This document shows positions 57,031-64,000 of a DNA stretch of 64,000 nucleotides, one piece after another. The position numbers and the translations under genes are program-made. Each line of letters starts with the position of its first letter. Positions within the stretch are counted from its first letter, which is position 1. The notes under the pieces were generated by a model, which had not been told where the DNA came from, ran no database searches, and worked only from the letters and a program-made list of their open reading frames with translations. Origin of the DNA: Isoetes taiwanensis (taxonomy: Eukaryota; Streptophyta; Lycopodiopsida; Isoetales; Isoetaceae); the NCBI GenBank assembly GCA_021234155.1, contig JAJEKV010000055.1, positions 4,226,905-4,290,904 of the forward strand. The letters run 5' to 3'.

Positions 57031-59467
57031 AGCATAAAGACTCATAATCTCCATAGCTAGATCAAGATAATCTCTCTCTCATACACCGTCTCTATTGTCT
57101 CTCCCTGCTCAGATAACACAGTGATGATAATGGATCTTCATGGATATAATGCATACGTGCGTATCTCCTCCACGCATGCGTGTGTGTATATACATGTGTA
57201 TATACCTCCTATATACGACCATGTATATGATCTTCTATACCACCCCAACCGTGGCGACCACTGCCACTCCGTGGCAGAGAACCCACAAGAAAATGTACTA
57301 GTATGGTCCTTGGGACATTTCCCCAAATGACACATTTATATGGATGTTTATAAGAAGAAGAAGAAGAAGAAGAGATTTTAACGTCACGCCACAAGGCAGC
57401 GTCCTATCGGACATGTGACACAACCTCCTAAAGACCCAAATAAATGGTGCAAAGCAAACTGGCACAACCTGTCTATGACGAAATAGAAACCTCTATAACA
57501 GTGGCAAACTTTGAAAGATGATATCTTGAGTTCCAGAGCTCAGTTTGACCTGCACCATGGCTTTTTGGATTCATGTCACTGAAATACATCTATTGATATA
57601 GGATAGATAAGGTATTATGGAACTGTCACCCTTTGTTTTTACAGAAAAATATCTGCTGTAACTCCAAATACACTACAACCTCAACATTGGGTCCATAGCT
57701 GAAAACAACAGTAAAAACAAAACACGAGTTGTTTTTTCAAAGATTTAAAAAAAACCTACACGTAGTTATACGGAGGTGTGGTTTTCCAAGGATATGCTGT
57801 AGTTTTTTATAAGGAGCCGTAGTTTTCCTTTTTAAGAATGTGTGGTTTCTTAAGGAGGTGTAGTTTCTTTTTTAAGGATGTGTTGTTTTCTCAAGTTGTA
57901 TGGTTTTTTGAAGGGACGTATTTTTTTAAGGTGGTGTTTTTTAAGGTAGTGTTTTTATTGAGGTGTGGTTTTTTATGGTTTTCTAAGAATCCATGTATGA
58001 CGAAGTTGTCCACATGCCATTACTACCACAAAATGGCAGCATACAAGAGCTATATGCATTTGACACACTTCACTAGCATTTGAATTCATACACGTGTGTG
58101 TGTGAGCTTGTAGAGCGTGAAACTTGAAGACATCCATCACTTGGCAACTTGTAGAAGACACATTGATATGAAGAACCAAAGATTGACACTTTTGGCATCA
58201 TATAGGTATTTCTTGAAGGACATTTGATCACCTAAGCATCTTGAACACTTGAAGTCAAAGGTTGAAGATCCCAAAGTTAAAGTTTGGAAGACCATTTGAA
58301 ATTCAATGGTACTTTGCATAATTCAAGCTTTTGCCATGATGTTACTTCTTAAGGCATGATTTGTTATTTCCCAGGACTTTACTACTATCATTCCACCCAG
58401 AAAAATCATCTCTTATACATCATTTCCTTCCCTATCATACACCATTGCCATTTGTCGAGACCAAAGTTAGCAAGACCATTTTTCCTAGTCAATAGTACAC
58501 CATTCATCCATAACATATGAAAAGTTGCTAAAATTCCATCCAATTTAGCCATTTTTAAAGTCCAAAACCATATCTCTCTAAGAAAGTAAAGATAGAGTGG
58601 AAAAGTATGTTACAAAAAGTTTTTGACTAGGAGAAACTTTGTTTGCTAATTTTCTTGCCACATCACCACCCTCACATAGCCATGTCACTCTTTGTTTGCC
58701 AAGTCATCACTTTTGCTGCCAAATAACCCATCCCTAGCCATTCTTGCCCCAAAAACAAAAAATCCTTATAATCCAATTTTTCATTGTAGTGGGCTTTGAA
58801 AAAATTGAATTTGGCCAAATTTAGACCCCCAAAATTGATTCCTTGGGATGCGTGCAAAAATAAAAAATGGTAAAACTAGCATATCTACTCTAGGTCTGCC
58901 TACACCTAGTTCCTCTTATCCCTCTCTGCCACAACTCATTTAAGAAAAAACATTCAAGAAACATCATCAAAAAGCTCAAAGATTTTAAGTTTTGTGTCAT
59001 TGTTGCAAAGTGACAGTCTGTCAGCTAGAAATCGATTTTTGAGGTCATATTTGCATATTTCCTGTTGAGAGAACCTGGTGCACTGTGCTTACAAGAGTGT
59101 CAGAGATAGTTCTAAGTGTCAGAATTGAAAAAATATCTCATTTGCCCATTCTGCAAAAATCTAAATTCTGCCAGGAATATTGACTTTTTTTTTTTACTTG
59201 GTCAAATTGTCAAAATTGAGTGGGTTCTGCATATATTTTGGGGCTAAACTTTTGGTCATAGATTTTTTGAATATTAGAGCATCTGCTTGAATTGAAATGG
59301 CATCAAAATTCGATATTATTTGTGCGTGGCATAAGTTTTGCTGAGAGTGTCTTTTCTTGGTTTTGTGAAATCACTTGAAACTTGAGTTCTTTGCATTATT
59401 TTTGCAAGTTTCTTGTATAGATTGATTGCCTTAAGCAATCTGGAGGTTCTAAACCATTAAGGTATAG
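57031..59467. other. No recognisable gene; simple repeats
   Basis: A GAA-type run lies at 57351-57373. A degenerate GT/T-rich stretch repeating phrases such as GGTGTGGTTTTTTA and AAGGATGTGT spans 57720-57985. The remainder to 59467 is AT-rich without supported coding traces. Confidence 0.5.
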
Positions 59468-61226
59468 CACCTCCCTATTTTTGGGATCTATACCTTGTTA
59501 AATGCATAAAATATTTTATCTAAAATGGAGATTAATTTCTTTTTTGAAACAATCCAAATAAAACCCATATGTGAAGCACATGATGATCATTTGTTCCTTA
59601 GTCTTAGATTACACACCCCTAAATCCAAGTGGTGTTTCTGTAATATGCCACCGCCGTACTACGCAGCAAGTGTTGTGTGCCCGCGATGTGGAAGACAAAT
59701 AATGCTTTGTATAAAACTTCCTTTACCATCGGCGCCGGTGAAATCAAGGAAAGTAACTGATCTAGATCTAATTATATGCATGCTTCGGGCTTATCCGCTA
59801 AATAATATCTACTTTACTAGCTTCACAGAAGTTCTGCGGGTAAATAAGCAAATCTTAACTACCAAGGAAAATTTATAAACCATAAAAGTAGAGTATCCTC
59901 TCCTTTGGTTCATTCTTGGCATTTCAAAATATATAACCAAAAGATAATTACTTTATTCCAAACCAAACAAGAGACTCCATAATAAGATTCTGAATTGGAC
60001 AATATTGGTCTCCCCATTTCTGCCTCCTCCTCCACTCACATAGCCGATTCCCAATTTCCTCCTCACCACATGGTCACTCTAATGCCCCAGAAAAAGCACA
60101 AATGGGGCCTTTTTTTTAATACGTGACTAAAACGTACAAGGACTGCCATTATATACCATGCATTCTTACTTATGTTACAAGATAAACAGATTCAACAATC
60201 ATACATAATCTGTTACCACCCGGTTCCCTAATACCTTATAACTGGTTGTGGGTATGTTATTTCATTACAGCCGAAGAAATAGAGACTCCATTTTCAGCAT
60301 ATAGAAAACGATTCGTGATCTTCATTTCATATTCCATGAATAACCATGTAAATCCACAAAATTGGTTCTGAAAGATTCAATCACATGAAACGAAATAAGC
60401 GGAGCCGATGCAATCTTTTAAAATCTCGGTGACAAGTTAAAGCTTTGATAAACCTCTGGCAACGATTTTGTTCAAGCAATTACGTTTTTTCCTGGAACCA
60501 ATTAGTCTCTAGCCCATTGTGACCCGTACCTTGAAGTCTATTATATCTTCTTTCCTTCATGATGGGTCTACTAGAAGTGTTCCTGGGGATTCTATCTTTT
60601 AGAATCCTTCTACGTATAAAGCATGGAGTTAGTTTTCGGCAAGACGGCTCTTAATGCGGCTTGCCGGAAGGATTAGCCATGATCCGACTATGTAATCGTT
60701 CTCGAATGAATTCTACGCTTTTGTCACGGAGAAATTGATGCCGGACGGCCATTACTTGTCATAGGGTATATAAACCATAGCTGTAGCCAAATTTTATCAA
60801 AGATTTAAAGTGCTTCGGGCTCTTCCAAAATCAAACTACAATTGCTTTTTGACCATTCATCTAGATCCTTCCAAATCTAGTTTAATTTCAGAAAATCTAT
60901 GGAATCTTCAGAGAGTAGCTTAGTCTAAAAAAATAGAAAGTTGTTTTTAAATAGAATGGTTTAGAAATGTTGTAGCCAATGGCAAGTAATTCTACTCCAA
61001 AAGAAACTTTTGAAATGTGGGTGGGAAGAGAATCGCTGTCCAGATCCATTTGCTTTTACGCTTCGATGATTATGCTGCACGGATTTCTTTGTGACTCGCA
61101 ATGAGCCGCCGGTGCGCGGTAGTGCAAATCCTCTCTTTAGTGAGTTTCTTTGCTTATACATCTGAAATGGGACGGCTAGGATAGAAATAAAATGATTCAT
61201 CTTGTTTTCTAACATGGACAACAAAC
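59468..61226. repeat. Segmental duplication, copy B flank
   Basis: It matches 47283-49076 over its whole length and then runs into a second copy of the same copia LTR at the corresponding position. Differences are mostly 1-4 base changes, many at CTG/CAG triplets: for example TAGCTGGATT (47871) reads TAGCCGATT (60042), and AACAGTAGACC (47798) reads AACAAGAGACTCC (59966). Confidence 0.9.
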
Positions 61227-64000
61227 CGTTAGAATTCATACTCAAGCAATCATAAAATTAAGTATGTGTTCTCGGGAAATGGAAGATAAATTGATCTATG
61301 CAAAGATGTGGAAGTTGGCAAAAGAAGATTATGCAATTAAAGGGAACTTATTATTCTACTATTGATATTAAGGTCAAGCATAATCGTAGGTATAACCAAT
61401 GCGGAGATCATTCAAGACAATGAAGAAGTTCACATTCAAGGGACATTCAATATGGCAATGGGGAAAACATGTAAATATTTAATGGTATCATAGTTTAGGT
61501 TCAATGGTTAAGCATTGTTAACATTGACTTAATGTAAATATGGATATTATTCTCATCCAATGAGATAAGACCGGACTTGAGTTATGAACCGGGTCCAATA
61601 GACCAATTAAGTGTAGAGAAATCTTCTTGGGAGAAATCTTCGGCAGGCGGTGACCGCCTTTAATGAATATGCCGACAAATAACTTTAAGATGTACGATTA
61701 TTTACAAAGTGAAAATACTGAGTTGTGATCCAAAGTAACACAGTTTGTTTATATTGAATAAGGGAAGGAATATCATTGATTTAAAGCCAAAGTGCACTGG
61801 ATCATTGCATAATTGCTACAAAGAATATTTCATTTGTTTAATGGTTTAAGGTTGAGTATAATATCAATGACAATGTTTGTGCATTGGTATAATTCATAAT
61901 GTTGAGTAAACAAGTGTGAAGTTGCATAGTGAATTTGAAGGATGAAATCTCGTCATGGAATTTGATGACATGTTCTATTGAATAATGCTAGCTAAATTAT
62001 CTTGAAGAAAATGATTTAACTGGCCAACAAAGTTGCATGTTGGCGTCTTTAACAGAGATCTAACAAATATTTTACATTGGTATCAGAAAGAATGTTCAGT
62101 AGGTTTGGTGCTGTCATTGAATGCCATAGAGGTATTCAAGGTGATCTCGATTCCAAGTCCGAAGGAGAAGATAAAGCCAAGTTTTACAAGTTGAAGGATT
62201 GTGGGGATGATTGAGGGAGATGGCCCCAAAACAAGCTGTGAGGGTGGTTGAACAAAGAAGTTCTTCAAACAATCGTGAGCAAACGGAGAAACGGAGCAGT
62301 TGCAGAACTTCTAGGAGATGTTAGTGATGTGAATGCAAAATTGAGAGAGGCTCAAGGAATAATAATGAGCAAAGTTGGATCTAGTATTGTGCTGAAACCT
62401 CGGAGGTATGAGTCGTAAAGGATGTGGAAAATATGCTGTTGATAATATATGAGGAGAAAACATCCTCTCAAATAGATGTTTTGGAAAATGAGCTTAGGAG
62501 ACTAAAATTTTTGGAGAAAAGGATGATGTCAATGATTTCTTTCAAAACTTTGAACAGGGGTGTTTTACACTCTGGTAACAAAGAGGTTTTGGCAATATCC
62601 GGATGGCAAGCCTTCTCAAATGCCTATTTATTAGAACAATTGCAAAAACAAGGTCCGATGCGTAAAGGATGTTGAAAACGTAGATTGAACAATCAAAGGT
62701 TATGGAAGATGAAGAAGCCACAATGATTTTATTCACAAAAGGAAAGGGGGAAGTAAAGTTGGTCCTTGTTTTAACCCAACCAACTAGGATACATAAAGAT
62801 AAATTGTCCTAACTTAAACAAAGACATAAACCGCTATAATTGGGGAAGGGGGTATTTTTGCCTCAACCTGCCCACACCTAAGGATGCAAATAAAGGGGGG
62901 CAAGAGGAGGAAGAACAAGCAAATTTTAGAGGAAGAGGGAGAGGCAAAAGCGTAAAATGTCAAGCTAATGTTGCGTAAGAAGTTTTCCGAAGAAGAGGAA
63001 ACTCAAGAAAATGAAGAGGTAAGAAATTGCGCATTCTTTTTCAGCTTGTTAAAACATATTGACAACAATGATGATTTTTTATTTTAGATAGTGGAGTTAG
63101 TAAAAATCCATTGCATGCTCGAGAAAAAATCTTGAAAGAATGCAAAGGGAGTAATGGAGGGCATGTGCAAGTTGGGAATGGATCTAAATGGAAGAAGTGT
63201 GAATTTGCAAAATGTGCTTTATGTACCAAGTCTTGTCGAAATTTAATATCTATTTTCAACTTGTGGATATGGAATTCAAAGTTGTATTTGAGTAAATGGA
63301 TTGCAAAATTTATGAAGGGAATGATCTAAAATTTATGGGAAGGAGGGTTGGAAATTTGTTTGGCATAGATGCTAAAATTCTTGGATCCATAAACCGACAA
63401 CAAAACCTAATATGGAAATCGCATGAAAGACTAGGACATTCAATTACAAAATATTGAATTTATGGTTAAACAATGTTGGATCAAATCGATACATTTAAGG
63501 AGAGTTATGTTTGCAAAGATTGCCAATTGGGCAAACACTCAAGACTCCTTTTCAAAAGGAAAGAGAAAGACCAAGGATGTTCTTGAATTAATTCATAACG
63601 AATTTATGTGGCCCTTGAATGTAACAGAATTACAAGAAAAGATAATTTATAAATATTTGTGGATGATTACTGCCAGAAGAACAAAGGTTTATTGCCTTAG
63701 AACAAAGGACCTAGCTTATGAAGCATTTAAGACATTTGCTCAGTTTTAATGCCAAACCGGGAAGAGAATCAAATGTGTACAAATTCAGTAGGAGGAGGTG
63801 AGTATCTATCCCACAAATTTAAGAAATATTGCTTAAGTAGAGGTATAAAAAAAGACAATTCACATGCAACTACACACCCCAAATGTAATGGGGTTGCTGG
63901 AAAGGAAAAAACAAATCCATTCTAAATGTCAGAAGATCCATGCTTAAGCATGTGCTATTTGCTAAACTTCCTTTGGGAAGAAGCAGAAAGATTGTATTAG
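61227..64000 (+). mobile_element. Ty1/copia element B (continues beyond window), part of the duplication
   Basis: The LTR runs 61227-62076 (its first base is C instead of T), followed by a damaged primer site TGGTATCAGA at 62078. The internal sequence corresponds to copia A up to the integrase. The LTR shares the 12-bp duplication private to the 5' LTR of copy A. Together with the shared flank this shows that B arose by segmental duplication, not by an independent insertion. Confidence 0.92.
62095..64000 (+). pseudogene. copia B gag and partial pol, heavily frame-broken
   Basis: Gag (62095-63030) and the protease and integrase start (63085-64000) align with copy A. Short frames keep SSQIDVLENELRRLKF and LRTKDLAYEAFKTFAQ. 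Very many short indels, often where copy A has CTG or CAG, leave no frame longer than about 95 codons. The integrase sequence runs off the window end. Confidence 0.9.

Noticed and set aside
57838-58083. Phe-rich 81-codon plus-strand frame as membrane protein
   Set aside because: It arises from degenerate T/G-rich repeats and has no start context or homologous pattern.

Overview
This window looks like nuclear DNA of a land plant. The support is a complete 14-exon gene for RNA polymerase III subunit RPC3, a plant-type aldo-keto reductase pseudogene, short GT-AG introns (mostly 60-130 bp), and a typical plant load of Ty1/copia, PIF/Harbinger, pogo and LINE elements. I cannot fix the lineage; a non-seed plant is possible but is only an impression. 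No bacterial-style operons, rRNA, tRNA genes or CRISPR arrays were seen.

Layout. 1-6.5 kb: a decayed transposon-like unit with a DUF7869-type protein remnant on + and an unidentified remnant on -, separated by two arrays of ~40-bp palindromic hairpin units. 6.8-7.2 kb: aldo-keto reductase pseudogene. 9.3-10.0 kb: a large foldback with polypyrimidine/polypurine arms. 12.0-12.7 kb: a broken TPR-family gene. 13.5-14.4 kb: a duplicated, inactivated 5' end of RPC3. 16.3-19.9 kb: a complete-looking pogo-type element (TA target duplication, 16-bp perfect inverted ends, three-exon transposase), inserted beside spliced-looking exons of an unidentified minus-strand gene. 21.2-30.6 kb: two PIF/Harbinger elements placed end to end with one TTA between them. 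30.6-30.7 kb: a broken RPC3 exon 2. 31.97-34.95 kb: the intact RPC3 gene. 36.8-37.7 kb: an intact TPR-family gene on -.

40.9-45.4 kb: a nearly full-length but frame-broken LINE on - (ORF1, APE endonuclease, reverse transcriptase, pentanucleotide 3' tail). 49.1-54.9 kb: a Ty1/copia element with two LTRs, primer binding site, polypurine tract and 5-bp target duplication. 55.6-57.0 kb: a 5'-truncated LINE of the same family. 59.5-64.0 kb: a second copy of 47.3-49.1 kb together with the first part of the copia element, full of small differences that concentrate at CTG/CAG triplets.

Two host genes look functional: RPC3 and the TPR-family protein. Most of the remaining sequence that I can identify is mobile DNA and its debris. 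The most rewarding observations are the RPC3 locus (a probable GC-AG first intron and a split upstream pseudogene), the paired Harbinger elements, the intact pogo element, the hairpin arrays near the DUF7869 remnant, and the segmental duplication whose second copy looks like unpolished long-read sequence.
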